A stretch of 60,000 nucleotides of DNA from Lineus longissimus (GCF_910592395.1 NC_088319.1:14758001-14818000); one strand, 5' to 3'. Counted from the first letter of the stretch, positions 12,601-27,223 are shown. The notes: a model not told the origin generated them from the letters alone. Numbers and translations are program-made.

Positions 12601-13920
12601 CCAGCCGTGTATAAACTCTACCTAATTGCATCTTAATGGCATTTCAGTTGATATCTAGTTATATAAGTTGACTGAATATAATCACATCTCTCGTAATGTA
12701 TCTCTGATTGAAAAGTAAAAGCTCAGGTAGAGCGCAGCTGCGGCCCCAGAGATCGCATTTGAATCGACATGGGGATTTATAGCTCAATGTTAGGGGATTT
12801 AATTTTGATCAAAGTCTTCCATTCACTGATGATATTTTAGGAATAACCAAATTGCTTTTGCTTTCATATAAATGTCAACGTGATTGGCACCCAAAGATCC
12901 TTTCGAAAGACCCTAATCAAAATAAAGCTGAAAGTTGCTACTTTCTTTCAAACTACATGTATGTATCTTGAAAATGAAGCCGATAAGTTTATCATTTGGG
13001 ATTAAGAGAAAATCCGGTTCGTCCATACCACATGTACATAAAATGATGAAATACGTAAAACTACTATCCCAAACCCAGTCAATTGCGCTACTACTGAACT
13101 TCAACAGAATAATATCCATCACTAACGAAATTGGGAGAAAAAAAACAGCAGTGGAAATAGACTAATGACACCAAGAATAGGAAATTGCGTGTCTTTCCGT
13201 CGATCTACAGTTTGAATTAATCTTTTGGGATTCATGGATCTCTGGTCGAGATAAGATTCCCCAGCTTCGGCCTGTTGATAGACTGATGTACCAACTGATG
13301 AAGACGCCGGCTTTATCTCATGTCTCTCATTCGCAGAATCTCGTCATTGTGCTATCGTGCCCGAATTGGCGACAATGCGTTTTAAAGTTAGAATATGCAT
13401 GTAGACAAAGCTGTGATATGTCGGGAATACAAGCACAGGCATGATGTTAAGGATGCAACTTTGGTTCAATTTCATTTGCCTCTGTGCGCCTACTACCGGC
13501 TGATGTGAAAGAAAGTCTCACCCAACGCAGCTGTTAGAAGTATGGTGCGTGTACTTTAACATCGATGAGCAGCTATAACTGAATATGATACTTCCGTCCA
13601 TTCTTTATGCGGAAAACATCTTTTTTCCCCTGTACTCCTTCTTTTAATCCAATACCTTACAAAGCCAACAGGTTGCGCCTTCCCTCTGCACAGGAAACCA
13701 TTCTTTCTGGGTGACACCAGATGCCTCGGAAGAAATCTCAGCGAGGACGGAACAGCCATTAATTGATTCCTTGTCTCAGGTATCCTCTCAATCGACCTGG
13801 AAGAGCTCCTCTAATAACCAATGTCATACTGAGAGGATATTTGTCCTTTCCATGGTGACTTCTTCAGAATATATGTTAGGGTCAAGGTGCAGTCGAGGCA
13901 ACTCGGTAGAAGGAACGTTG
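9601..13920. other. Host intergenic DNA with one doubtful open frame
   Basis: No supported gene. The frame 10231-10701 (+, 156 codons) begins with a signal-peptide-like stretch (ITYFSLFSLLWLHSGVQC) and lies 3' of a possible splice acceptor (CCCGCAG at 10200-10206). It has no recognisable domain and could be a chance frame or a first exon. A tRNA-like block lies at 12720-12766. Confidence 0.4.
12720..12766 (+). repeat. tRNA-like fragment (SINE head)
   Basis: AGCTCAGGTAGAGCGC closely resembles a tRNA D-arm/A-box, and about 25 nt later TTTGAATC resembles a degenerate B-box. There is no acceptor stem. This is consistent with an old tRNA-derived SINE. Confidence 0.35.
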
Positions 13921-13924
13921 CCTT

Positions 13925-14253
13925 GAAGCAGAATGCACCTGCTTGGATGTAGAAACAATGTCCAATCTAATGACATTGGTGTCACCATACTGATGAGGTA
14001 CTCAACGTGCTTTCCACAGTTTAGGATCACTTCAGAAAATGGGCCAAGTGCCGAGTGCAATTACTGTATAAAGGCAATCTGGTTGAAGAAAGAAGAATGA
14101 ATCTGCTTGGATGTAGAAACAAATGCCAAAACTAATGACACCGGTGTCATCATACTGAAGGGGTACAAACCGTCCCTTCCACAGTTACGTTCGGATCGCT
14201 TCGGAAAGTAGGTCATGGGTGGTGTGGCGTACTTGGAGCAATCTGGTTGAAGC
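13925..14253. repeat. Diverged tandem duplication, ~164-bp unit
   Basis: CTGCTTGGATGTAGAAAC occurs at 13939 and 14103. Each copy continues through a similar TAATGACA-GGTGTCA-CATACTGA block and ends near GCAATCTGGTTGAAG (about 14072-14088 and 14236-14253). The copies differ by many substitutions and small gaps, so the duplication is old. Confidence 0.75.
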
Positions 14254-17200
14254 ATCGTTCTCCAACAACTCCGTCACCATGGAAGCTTGTTAGTTGTTCC
14301 AATCTGTCGCCAACTTATTGATATTTGTCATCAACTTCATCTTGTTCTGTCAGACTGACAGTTAACTTCATGCACATCGCAAACACTTTGCATTAAGATT
14401 ACGGAAACATGATGAAAAATCCTTATTCTTCTTGTATTAATTACTGCTGAGCATATCAGAGTTGTGGCGTTTCGTTGCGAGTTTTTATTTCCCGTGTTTC
14501 TTTCCGATCTCGCTGGTTATTGATTCCGGATCTTGTTAGCGTTAAAGGGGAACGCGTTCGTAATTGCTGGTGGTCCACTGAAACTTGGTATACACATTTG
14601 CATGTCTGCCTACACAGCGAGAGTGCTGAACACGACCACCCCGGTAACACGACCATCCCAGTACCCAGGCCACGACCACTGGATTGGGCGGTCCACATGA
14701 CCAAATTCACCCCTCTAACCCGACCAAAGGGCCTAATTCCGTAATCGGTCGCGACCGCGTCTCCATAACCCGGCAATTAACACACCTGCCTTAGGGGTAA
14801 GGAATACCCACACTATCGTCGTCAAGTGATTGATATTGCCTCGAACAACCGTATCGCAGCACCCCCGGTGTTACCGCTAATCAAATCCTTCACTGAGAAC
14901 ATTCCGCGCAAAAAACCCGAACAGAAAATCAGCACTTGAGCAAAGAACTTTGTGGAGCGATTACGCGGTGCTGGGCGAACAAACCGCTAATGACTGTTGC
15001 GTTGAAGAGGTAGCCAAATAGCTCCGCGCTATTTCTCCGTACAACTCTTCAACTAAAGGCACAATTGCATTTACTACGAATTACTGGAGGGGTAAACATG
15101 TTACGGAAGCTCTCGGCAAATGAGAGCAAATTGTAGCAACAGAATCCATGTTTGTTTTGTGACCGCTGGCTTTTGCGGTTAGGTGACTTGGCGGCGACAA
15201 CCACAACGTCGACCTTTGTACCTCGTGACAGTGACATCTACTTCTTTAACAACAAATATGACCAAAATAACGATCACACGAATGGGGACTACCACCCATA
15301 TATGACGTGTGTCGGTTACCTAAACATTTGAAACAATATTTTAGGTTTTCACTCTCTGACTATCTTGTACAAGAACTTTGATTTAGAAAGGGTAGCAACG
15401 ACCAATTGGCGAAGGGCAAAGCACACAGGCGATGTGGAGTCGGAACACGCATGGTTACCTTTAACAATGAGAGTGCAATGACTGCTCCCAATACGTAGCA
15501 TGGATTTCAATTAGAGCTATAGCCTTATCCACGCTCGATCTTAAATTACACGAGAGGCAACAGGCAGCTAGGGAAAGGAAACCCCATGAGTACATCTGGC
15601 TGACAACGCGATACAGAGACGCCAGTCCGAGATCACAGCCAAAGATACCTAGTGTCAAATACTATCCATCACTCCAACGTGTACAAGTTCACTTTAACCA
15701 TACATTTTCCTTGGTGAATTAAGAATGGGCTGGAATACAACTAATATCTGCTCAGACATTTGTAACATTGTTCCCTCCCTGAGGACGCAGCAACCGAGCA
15801 ACAAGGCGACTAGATAAGACCCGACTTGCTCGATTGGATCCGGCAGATTTACAACCAAGATGAAACGATCGTCGGAAGAACTATACCGTGAGGAGACAAG
15901 CCCACCCCAGGCGATCTTGCGGGAAGGGCACGTTTCCGAGCCGGATGGAAGGAGGATTTGGTTTTTACTCGGTGAGGTATACTTTGGCGCCAATAATGAT
16001 CCAAGTGAAGTTTAGACTATCGGACCAGGGTGTCGCGAGAATTTGTATTTCACCCGAATCACATTTTGGTGTCGGCCATATCCGTGATTTCATCAACATG
16101 CGTAGATCATGTTGGAACATCATGCCTTGCTTCCAAAGGAAGAGAACCATTGCCTGTACCAAAATGGTTGCATCAGATACCTTATCCGAGACAGTCCCAA
16201 ATAGAATGAGGTTTACAATGTTTCACATCTTAACGTGCAATAATCTGACGACTTTCAATCTGGATCAGTGGTGGCATATCTATTCTAGTCGTTCATATTG
16301 TACGCCATATCGACCACTGAACTAATATCATAAGGATTACCGCCAAACAGACATTACGCGTAATTGTGGCCATTGTGGACGCCCTGTGCTCTGCGGTTTC
16401 GCCGGATCAAGATAGAATATGCAGCCTTGCTGATATTTCTCTTCGTTGCTATTATTGGATAGACATGACCGCGAAAAGGACAAGGAACGGCCACGAACTT
16501 TGATATTATGAAAATATTTTAGATGGTTATTTTGACCAAGGCATAGCCTTTCTGACGTGATTGATTACTATACATGTACTTCTCTTTGTACCTATTGGGA
16601 AGGACACTTGATACATCCGGGCATTTTGTTCGTTTGAGGACATAAAGAATAGGTGCCATTACCAGCAATGAAATGACATGTTACCTCCGATGTGCCTATT
16701 GCCACATGCAAACTCCTCAATATCCCTTGAGCAATGCCAAATAGCCACAAAGTATACAACACTCACAGAATCTTAAGCAACACAAGATACTCCAAAGCCA
16801 CTCGGAATGAAAACAAGTTCGCCAGCACACGCACGTTCACCGAAGGAAACCTCTCAATTTTCTCCAAGACTGCTCAAATTATTACAAATTGTTGCATACG
16901 AGTACTCAGTAAACATCCTTCCCAAGTAGACTAAGCCACATGGTCGTTAAGTTTAATTTTATTCCGTCTGGAAGGGTCACAAACTCTTCAATCTCAATCT
17001 GAGCGTGAGAGAAGATTACCAACGGAATCGAAACGACAGAGATGAGGTTTCCAACTGTTCTGTCAATTTAAGATGACTTATTTGCTCCGCGCGTTGCATT
17101 TTAAAAATGTTGAGTTTATTTTATTCAAGGAAAGGTGAGACTGAGAAAGTGTACTATGTGATTTCGATCTTTGAGGTGGAGATTCGCCGACGTACATTTG

Positions 17201-17589
17201 CAGTATTATACTGCTAATGAAGTGTGAATAGAGATATTTGATTTGATATTGGTAATGATGGTGTCGGCGCTTCCGTCTTCTGTTTATATTTGCCGCCAAC
17301 AAAAGCCGGCCCAACTTCCTACGTCAATTTCTCAGTTCGAGGCTACTGGCTTTTGCCATTATTCGCCATCTTGTGTGTCGGTACTTGTTTTTCTGTGCCT
17401 CTGCAGAAAAACTCCCCCTTTATCCTAGATACTACCGCCAATTTTACTATGTGCTGCTTTTTATTATTCGTAAATGTCCCGGTTACCCGGCACGATGTTA
17501 TTAAAGCCGAAAACCAAGATCGAAGGATTTCTTCAGCAGTATACACTGTATTCCCAGCAAAGTCAGAATCACCTCGTATTGTACGCGGC
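14254..17589. other. Host intergenic DNA, nothing supported
   Basis: No open frame with a recognisable domain, no RNA gene and no strong repeat was seen. Confidence 0.45.
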
Positions 17590-18290
17590 TAACATGTCTC
17601 CCTTATCACCTTACATGTCCTTATGGCCATATAGCTGCTGAAGGCACCATTTCGCTTGTCGGACAAGACAAGTATTCCCCCAGTGCACACAGAGAGCATA
17701 GGCCATTTCCTTCATAACGGCCACTGGGCGGGAGACGACTGTCTCATAATAACTGATCAACTATGAAACCCAGTTGGGCAAACACAGCAATGCAAATAAG
17801 ACCAATACTGACATGGAGTGGTTGAAAGGAGAGATGCGGTTGTCTGGGAACTGATCCTCCCCATTCATATGGTATAACGTGGATCAGCTTCCCCCCTGGT
17901 GTCGTATCCTGACGTCTAGACGTATGAATGCGACCATGACAACAGAGCCACAAGTCTAATCCATCTCAGAAGAGCTGTCACGACCCCTAAGTCGTTCACC
18001 TTACATATCGTCCTTAAAGCCATTTCGCCAAGGATGCCTTTTCCCCTTGTCGGACTAGACGTATTCTTTCAGTGCACAAATAGACCACAGGCTACTTCCT
18101 CAATAACGACCACTTAGCGGGAGACAGCCATAACCGATTGAGTATGAAACCCTGGAGACATTATTTTAACAAAGCAAGATATTAACCAAACGAGACGAAT
18201 ATAAAGGCCGATTTATAGAGAAGACATAGAGTTGTCTAGAAACCGCTCGTCCCCAATACAGGGGCAAGCTTCATTACAAAAAGATTGTTT
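17590..18290. repeat. Old tandem duplication, ~400-bp unit
   Basis: 17595-17905 and 18000-18285 share the same ordered blocks: TCACCTTACAT, CTTGTCGGACAAGAC / CTTGTCGGACTAGAC, CAGTGCACA, CATTTCCTTCATAACGGCCACT / TACTTCCTCAATAACGACCACT, GCGGGAGAC, TATGAAACCC, and a later GTTGTCT-GAAC block. Divergence is high. No coding function is apparent. Confidence 0.65.
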
Positions 18291-21200
18291 GTGAATTGTC
18301 TCAACCGGTCTTTACTGCATCTTCTTAAACATTATCTGCTTCTGCGTGTTTATCTCCTCCCACCATTGCTGTCCGCTGTCCGCTAAGAACCAAACATGCC
18401 GCTCAGCCAACGGAAGTTATTTGTAGCCAAAGTCAACAGATATCTAGGAACATTATCCGGCTATTCTGCGCTTCAGACAATGCATCGAAACTTGATATCA
18501 TTGCAACTAGCACCAGCAAACGCTGAATCAAGAGAAGTTAATTCCGGTGTATAACTGATATGACCATTCTTGAGTAAGGTTTCCATATCCTTATCAAGTA
18601 TTTCATTACAGTTATGACAAAGGAGCTCCGTGGTCGAGATCAGAAAGTGATGGATATTCAGCTGGCTGGCTCTGATGTGGATGTTTTCGTCTTGAAGAGA
18701 GATATTGCTTTTCGTTGGTTTGTAGGCCTAATCAGTGTAATGGGATGCAATAGAATGCATGCAGGTCCCCATTTGTTAATACGTTGTCGCCAAGCCGGCC
18801 AAATCTCCGACTACACCCGGCCCCCGATTTTCAGGAGGCATGGCCATCCTCCGTATCTTAATGAAAAAAGTACATATTTCATGTAGACATTAAAGGCTTG
18901 TCTCAAGCTTAAAACCTTTATTTATAAGAGTGTATGATAGGGATGTCTATTACAATGTAGTTTACAAGGTGGAAACCATACCCATGGAGATATCATCATC
19001 TTTGGAATCCATGCCCGAAGAGATTTCATCTTTGGTGTAAGCAATGTTTTTACTGTTATCTGCCTCCTGGAAATTCATACCGAAATTACGGTTCATCTTG
19101 CAGAAAAACAGCAGCAGGTATCGATGGAAAGTAAACATTAGTTTAGCCAATATAGCATCTCCAAAATTCCAAATGAGATTGAATCCAACTAACGTGACAG
19201 CATGGCAAGTACATTGGTATACGGTATCCTTAGTACTAGAGTAACAGCATGGTGAAGTCAACTTAGCATGGACTCGTCTAAATATCTCTTCTAACTTGTA
19301 CTATGGGTGTCTAGACTTTTCGATATAACCAACATCGACCCCAGGGATCTTAAGCCACACGGAGATGCATGAATAGATGCATTTTTTTCTTGTTATGGCG
19401 AGGCTGTGCACAAAAATACCAATATCATTAGTAATGTCTCAATGCTTATCATAGTTTGTCCTTTTTATCACTTTGTTTATTAATCATGTTAATGCTACTC
19501 TGACCGATATACAAGTTTATCTTATAAATAAATAAAGTGTGGGCATAGCAAGATGACTCATGTCCACTTCGCAATTACAGCCAATGGGCCACACTGAGCT
19601 ATACAACAGAAGAAAAACACTACGAAGAAGCACGAATTTATACATCATCTCTAAGATTTGAAAAAGTTTTGCGAGAAGTCATATGAATTTGTAAATTCAA
19701 CTCTCAGCTAATTAGCCTTTGGATCAAACGAACTATATCAGAGAGTTACTCATGTCTGCTACATGTCTGATAGTAATTCTGTACAGCAGGATAGACATAC
19801 ATCGAACACTGCTTTCTGAGTGTATTCCCGGTCACTGAACATGCATGCGTCACGATGACACGAATGTCAATATATCAGTAAACAGTAATGGGAGACCTGT
19901 TGCTTTATCGACACAATTCGCTCTATGCATTAGCATCGGCAGCCGCAGACAATGGCTAGGGCGAGATACGGGCAGTAGATACCAACCCTGGGGCCAGATG
20001 GTGCGAAGATATCGGCCACTCCCGCGCGACACATCGGCGACATTTTCATCGGAGGTCGCCCTGATAATCGACAGGAGAAACCTTTCAATGTTTTATGCTA
20101 ACAGATTTGATTGCCCTCAGGCATGGGAATCATATTAAAGGGGTTAGCGTTAAAGGGTAGGATGGTTTTGTTTGGTAGCAAGTTCATACTTTTCTTGACT
20201 GCACAGTATTCTCGCCACTCTTTTTGTTTAAAGGCACCCACCTAGCCCCCCCCCCCAGGCCCTTTTTTCAGCAATTGAGCCTTTGCTCTCTCTTGGGCCC
20301 AAACTGACTCCCCGCCATTGGATCCATATACCGATATGCCCCACATAGACTGTTGGGAGTTGGATAGTCATGATCGGCAGGCTAGTGATGATCGTCGAGA
20401 ATCTGGTTGGGGCGGTGTTGGTGGTGTTAGTATTGGTATAGTGTGTGTGCGTGTGTGTGTGTGGGTGGGTGGGGGGGGGGGGGGGGGGGGGGGTAACGAT
20501 GGTGATACCTTTAGCATCAGCCAACTATCATTGTACCATTTATCTTTCCTGATGTTCATTCACCGGTGTACCAGTTCAGTGCACTAATACACTTACACAA
20601 ACTGCTTGGGAAGCAAATAGGAAAATCAATGGGAAGATAATATTGAATTTTCTCGCTGAATTAACAATTTGTCTTCGCGTGAAATGGCATTCGCTCGCTT
20701 TAGGGGACATTGTCAGTTATGATGGAAGACACCGAGGATGTAGGTATACTGGTAAGTAATCTCTCTCTGACAGGGTAACAGTCTCCCATGCAGTTGACGT
20801 TCCGCTCTTTACTCAATGTTTCGATAGGAGATTCTGTGACTGATACAAGTGACGTGTATTCGAAGAACCCTGCACGATATTGAGTGCAGATTTGCTAGTC
20901 TATAGGGAAATATCTTTGTAATGAATAGGCGAAATGTTCGGGACAAAAACACATTGGATGGCGTTAAGAAAGATCACGAATTAATGTCATTATCCACGGA
21001 ATATGTACTTTTTTCATTAATCTGACTGGCATCATCTCGAAATACGATTGTTGTTAACTTTGACATTTCTTCAACAAAGCGTGAAAATACTACAAAATGT
21101 CAAAGAGGCCTAATGATTTAAAATACTACGTGTTTGCCTTTTTCGTTTGCTATGGCAAAGAAGAAAGAAAATGGCCAGCCATCAATAAGGAAAGAGAACA

Positions 21201-22649
21201 ATTTTATTTTTGGGTGGATCTTTGGTAGCTGGAGGGAGGCAGGGCAGTGTCAACCCCGAGCAGCCAATTTGAAGGCGGCCGGCGGCCTCCGGGATTTGTA
21301 ATAGCATGATAAACCTACCGTTTGTTGAAGAATAGACCATGCAGACAAAGGATGAAGAAACGATGCAGACACTCGCCCTTCGCGGACCTTTGGCATTTTA
21401 GAAGGCCGTACACTTGTACGAGGCGAGGTGAGGCTGAAGAGAACCAAGTTCTGTCCTGACGCCTCGCGTAATGTTCGGGCGTGCGAATTTTACCCGACAA
21501 AGTAAGCGTGAACCTCAGACGGAGAAGAAACTGAAACAATAGGTTGTTATTTTCTTTAAATGAATTTTTGATTACTACACTAGAGACAGGACTGACATGA
21601 AATAGCAATTTCGGCTTTTTTTCTTCAAAATGACAGTAGAACTGGATTTAGCTAGATTGGCGGGGAACGTATCCCCGGGACAATAGCTCCGATTATTGTA
21701 ACTGGATTGCCATAATGACAGTATTGATGATCACTCATCTTTCCAATTAAAAGTTAAGTCTCTGTCGAGAGATTCCAATACAAGTGCATTTAGTTGTAAG
21801 AACGAAGTTAGGAAAAACTCATATTACCACACTGCCAACAAGCAATCGATAATTTCCCTCAATAATTAACAAGTTGTCACGCGAACTACATTCTGTGTAA
21901 AAAGGCTTAAAGGAGGTTTTAAGTGGATAGCTGACACCAAGATGAAATCACACATCAGCTTTTTTTAAGTGTGGATATTCAAAGCTAGATCACCAAATTC
22001 GAAAGAAGTCGACCGTTTGTTGAAATTTTTTTTTTGAAACGATGACAAGCGATTTCACTTTGAAAACAATATAAGACTCAAACTTTAAGAGGAGAATAAA
22101 CGCCGACTACATCTCCTCGAAACGGCAACTTATCTCGAAATTCAGGTCCAATATCAAGCTTTCTTCAAGATTAGATGATGGATAATATTGTTATAAGTTG
22201 AGATACACATTCAAAGCTTTCTAAATATAACTAACAACAAATGCGAAATCTGTCAACTTATCACCGAATGTTCTATATCACAATCTGACACCATGAAATT
22301 AAAACTGAACAAAGTCAAAACTTCTGAAGTGTGGAATGATTAATTTCCAATTAATTAAATCCTCATAGACTATCTCATCTATCATATGTGGTTGTGCAAA
22401 TTGGCAACCCTTGAAGATGTTGTTGACGCCTTATTAAAACTAGCAACAATCGTCGAGTCGAGAAAATTAACAACCTGATGAGGCTGGTAGTAGTGAAGAT
22501 TTGTGAAAGCTTGTAGGGCTGAGAGGGGTGTAGATTTCGGAAAGCTTACGGGCTGACTGCTGGTATAGATTTGGGAAAGCTGTAGGCAAAGCCGTAGATA
22601 CTTGAAAGCTGGTGAGAAGGCAGTTTGTACCCTTAGCTGGTCGCCAACC
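18291..22649. other. Host intergenic DNA with a GT/G microsatellite
   Basis: No supported gene. The Pro/His-rich or Gly-rich frames around 20228-20587 follow from the microsatellite at 20440-20493. Confidence 0.5.
20440..20493. repeat. (GT)n followed by a G homopolymer
   Basis: A GTGTGTGCGTGTGTGTGTG run passes into GGGTGGGTGGG and then about 22 G residues. This is a simple-sequence repeat with likely length uncertainty. Confidence 0.9.
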
Positions 22650-22725
22650 AACCGGCCGCATCGGAACGAGCTACCCGCGGGGCTCCTACAGTCCGAACTT
22701 GGCGAACGCCTTAACCACTATACTT
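22650..22725 (-). repeat. tRNA-derived SINE-like head
   Basis: Read on the minus strand, TAGTGGTTAAGGCGTTCGCC (22701-22720) is a classic A-box region of tRNA-Ser/Leu-like SINEs. A degraded B-box-like GCTCGTTCCGATGC follows at 22658-22671. No acceptor-stem pairing is seen, so it is a repeat rather than a tRNA gene. Confidence 0.45.
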
Positions 22726-25077
22726 GGATCGCATTAGCTACTGGCAAGGATTCATTGCATACTTACTTATGTCATCAGCAACGCTATGTACCACAGGATA
22801 CCAGTAATTCAACGCCAGTATTAACTGAACTGTTTGCGTGACAGCAATGCGAAACGATCTAGTTAGATTGCATCCTGGCCTGGACTGTCATGTTGATATC
22901 TACTTAAATCCCCTGTGACATCCATATCCATTTATGTCCGTTATATCATATATATTGTCATTTGTGCCAATAGGGAATTTGATGGAAAGGTCAATGAGTG
23001 ACCTTGGTTAAGATTTTTCTATAGCTTGGATTATGTTGTTTCAGACGAACAGGTTGGAGGTCGACATGCCGTTGCTGCACGATATAGTTTATAAAAACAC
23101 CCACTGCAGCATGCAGTAGCTCTCTACGGCGTGTATGAATAAACAAAAATTATACACTTTTAAAAGTGCCTTTTTCTCACGATTTCTCCTTTGCCATCAT
23201 AGCTAGCCACGTCATCGCGAACAGTCGGCACAGCATGCAATTGGAGAAGACAAGTCTCTATAGTTCATTCTCGGGTTCATTCTAAAACAAACAGAATTCA
23301 GCTTACTCGAAATCGTGATGTTGCACAAGCGAACATAATACGGGATCAGACTGTTCTACCCTAATAAAGACAAACGCAGAATTCGACCATGATGCTGCCC
23401 TCCTATGATCCTATAAACCCAGCGCCAAATTAACCTTCCCCGGACAAGGTGAAGCAATTGAGACATCAAGAGCACGGCGGGACCAGATAATCGACACGTT
23501 CAATGAGAAAGATAGTGGCAATTGCCCAGATTGAGATTCTGACATTGTGCGAGGATTTTCGAAATGATAATAGGCCAGGATTATCTCGCGAGAAGATAAT
23601 AGATCTCTCACGATATGATAATGTACCCGGGATTCTGAGATGTCCCAAAGCCGCGGCTGACGAGGACACCCCATGGAATTCGCTTCCGTGTTCGGTGCAT
23701 AAGAGGACAGGACACAATAGCCTGGCATTCAGTGAAGCATGGTGGGATGCCCATAGCATCATGTCACAGGACGTGCGTTTTTTAATCCGCTGCCGGTGAC
23801 AGCAACGTAAAAACAGCGGCATATGCCTTCCCAAAGCGCGCTTATAGCCGCGGGCGGGGTCTTCTGACAATCGGGACAAAGGTGACTCGCCGGATGAAAA
23901 AGTCTCAAAAAATATCCATCCAGACTCCTTTGATTCGAAACAAAGGAATTGTGCTTTGCTGTGCACGCTGTTACAACAACGCGATTATTAATTCTAATTT
24001 GGCCAGTTTATTAATGCCCTGGATAAGGTTACAACATTTTCCTATTGTTCCTCTGTTAAGTAGCCAATTATTAAGAAGATGGCACGGAGAGAATATCTTG
24101 TCGTGGGACAATGGGGTGGGATTACGTGCAACTGACAGGTTAACTCTTTGATTGCACGGTTGAATTCTGCAGGAATATCTAAAACCTGAATCTCAGGATG
24201 GCCTCCTTACTGAAACACTGAAGAAGGTTTTACAATGAGTATTTGGAACCTTCAGACACTCATCCGGAGCCTTGTTTATGGATGTTGTCTTTTGTAATGT
24301 CCTAGTCCACATAAAGCTCTCTTAAGGTTCTTACCATGCTTACAGTAACTTCTGAGGGTAATTCTTCAATAATTTCGTGAAATCTCTTCCAATAAGAACA
24401 CCAGATTCTGAAAGTTAAGCCGTCTACCTCTCATCAGAAATGTTACTACAAGCTTCAAATTGCAGTTCATATCGAGTTTTCAACACGATCGCTTTCCTTT
24501 CAAACATGTTTTTCGCTTCAAATTCTCGACCTCACATCCAGGTAAATAGTAGAGACTAAAGAAAGTCCTGCACGGGCATATCTACTAGGAGCGAGGATAT
24601 AATCTTGTGCTTGACTTGACTTCAACATGTTCCCCACATCAAAGTTAAGACCGGAGACCGATTGCCAAGCACAACTTCTTTGCCGGAAATCTGTAGTTGA
24701 GACAATCGCAGCAAGTTAACTTTACAGTCTTAAATCTTTGAGATAAAGATTCTTTTCAAATTTGAATTCATTGCTTTAACTTTAGTTAATTGATAAAGCT
24801 AAAGTCAACCGAGACAAACTGGTCAGTGTATTCTCTGACCTTCCTCAAGTAACCCTCATGAAACTGCTACTACAGATCATGATTGCAATATTCTGGCATA
24901 ACAAAATCCGCCAAACCCATCATTACTCTTCAAATGAATGATTTCTAAATATAAATCCCACCTGGCGGCTTACCTGAGATCAAACAGCAATAATAGATTC
25001 CCATTTCCCCAAATACTAGTTTGTTCCATGAACTGAAGTACGCATATCCGGAAACCCCGAAATAAACTTTTTGAAGG
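22726..25077. other. Host intergenic DNA, nothing supported
   Basis: Open frames around 23411-24151 overlap on both strands without recognisable domains and were not called. Confidence 0.45.
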
Positions 25078-25633
25078 ACGTATCTATGGCAAGCCAAAGC
25101 GGAATTTATTCAAGACTTTAGAATTACCATTCAAGAAGTTAAATATAAGTTCAAGAAGGAAATATATGTTCAAGACTAAAATATGTTCAACCTTGAATAA
25201 AATATGTTCAACCTTGAATAAAATATGTCCAACCTTGAACAAAATATATTCAACCTTGAACAAAATATACTCAAGACTCACGTGACCATATTCAAGACGC
25301 ACGTGACCACAAAATTGATGACGTAGTTGCTCATGTTTTGATGCTTTACGGACTTTCCCGAACCCGCGTCCAGACTTTCCCGAACCCATGGTACTTGTGT
25401 TGCGTTTCGGAGCTCGAATTGTTCGCACGAAGGTTTTGACACATGGTTGTACACGTACCGAGCCGCCTACACCGATCAGGGTTCGCCAGTCTACCTCTCT
25501 GGCTGGGCACCACCTCCACAGCTAGGAACCTCTCTGACCAGGCACCACGGATGCGCATGCTCCGTTTGGATCTATTCCGTTTCCGTTTTGATCACTTCCG
25601 GTAACGCAGGCGCATTGAAGTTAAGGAAAATAT

Positions 25634-26245
25634 GGTGGTGCCTGGCTGTGGAGGTAACCTGCTCTCGACCATTTCAAGAGAAAAGACTATGAAATGTTCT
25701 GTTATTAACACAGTTTACCCAATATTGAACAGACTCAAAGTTTTATTTGTTCAAGTAATCAAATGTATAAGGCCAGGGACACATACAATGCTTTTTTCAC
25801 TTGGTGGTGCCTGGCTGTGGAGGTAACCTGCTCTCTACCATTTCAAGAGAAATGACTATATTATTGTTCGATTATTAAGGCAGTTTGCCCAATATTGAAC
25901 AGATTCAAAGTTTTATTTATCAAAGTTATCAATTGTATAAGGCCAGGGAAACATACACTGCTTTTTTCACTTGGTGGTGCCTGGCTGTGGAGGTAACCTG
26001 CTCACGACCATTTCAAGTGAAATGACTGTGAAATGTTCTGTAATTAACACAGTTTGCCCAATATTGAACAGATTCAAAGTTTTATTTATCCAAGTATTCA
26101 ATTGTATAAGGCCAGGGACACATAGACTGCTGTTTTCACTTGGTGGTGCCTGGCTGTGGAGGTAACCTGCTCTCGACCATTTCAAGTGAAATGACTATGA
26201 AATGTTCTGTAATTAACACAGTTTGCCCAATATTGAACAGATTGG
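25634..26245. repeat. Tandem array, ~169-bp unit, about 3.6 copies
   Basis: GGTGGTGCCTGGCTGTGGAG starts units at 25634, 25803, 25973 and 26142 (spacing 169, 170, 169). The last unit stops near 26245. Units are highly similar, so the array is recent or homogenised. The phrase also matches the inner inverted pair of the surrounding transposon. Confidence 0.9.
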
Positions 26246-26940
26246 GTTATTGATCAGTTTGGAAGAAACTTCTTTGAAATATTTAATATTGGGTGGATTG
26301 TGGTAATAACTTTATAGTCATTTTACTTAAAAAAGTCAAGAGTGGTATTCATTGATTGTAGTCACAGTGTAAAATGTTCAATTCTCATCAGGAGGTTTTT
26401 TATTAATAGATATGCGAATGTGTCCACTGAACAAAATTGTTGTAATTCAAATGATGTCTATTGATTGATTAATAAATACATCTTTAAAACTAAATCGTGT
26501 GGTCATTTCATTACTTGGACCAGAGTCTTTTGTATAGAAAGACTCTGCTTGGACCCTCAGCCTGGAAATTCTTCTTCTTTGTGTTCATTTCCATCTAACA
26601 GACTCTCCAGACTTACTAGTAATCAGAAGCGGAGTTGGTGTTCGTCAGCCGGTCAAGTCTCCCTCCTCAACGCTGCAAGCGTTGGGCATCTTCCCAGGAT
26701 GTGCTCGACAGTCATTGGCTCGATCTGGGGGGTGTCGCTATCTCCTTACTCCTAGACAGAAGCCTGGAACAAGCTGGACATCGGGCAGCAAACCCAATAT
26801 TAATGTGCTCAGAACACTTCTCAAGTAATTAGTGTTTCAGAGTGATCTATAGCCTATACCTAATACAATAGTGATTATTTCGGGCAGGGCTTAGAGGAGG
26901 CTTAGAGTAACGAGACTAGTATATAGCAGGCCCGGGAAAG

Positions 26941-27104
26941 CAGGGGCGTAGGTAGCAGAGGGGGGGGGGGCAAATGCCCCCTCCCCCCGAGGTCACCAAA
27001 ATATGTGTTTTTGGCCAAAAGATTTCATAAAGGGTCATTTTGTCCCCCAGAGAGCCTTTTGCCCCCCCCCCCCCCGCCAGACCAAAAAGCTAGCTACGCC
27101 CCTG
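26941..27104. mobile_element. MITE with CAGGGGCGTAG-type ends
   Basis: CAGGGGCGTAGGTAGC at 26941 is mirrored by GCTAGCTACGCCCCTG ending at 27104. The interior has G- and C-homopolymer tracts in mirrored order (GGGGCAAATGCCCC and TTTTGCCCCC). Such ends are typical of hAT-type MITEs in marine invertebrates. I see no matching 8-bp flank, so the flanks may have diverged. Confidence 0.65.
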
Positions 27105-27223
27105 GCCCTGTAGGTGTATAGTATAATTTACTCTAAGTAAGGGCAGGGCAATAAGGAAAGGTGCTATGCTGCATGTAGGCCCTATTATATTCTATAACAA
27201 AGAAACCCAACATATGATTTAAA

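Noticed and set aside
20228-20587. Pro/Thr/His-rich and Gly-rich open frames
   Set aside because: They are translations of a GT/G microsatellite.
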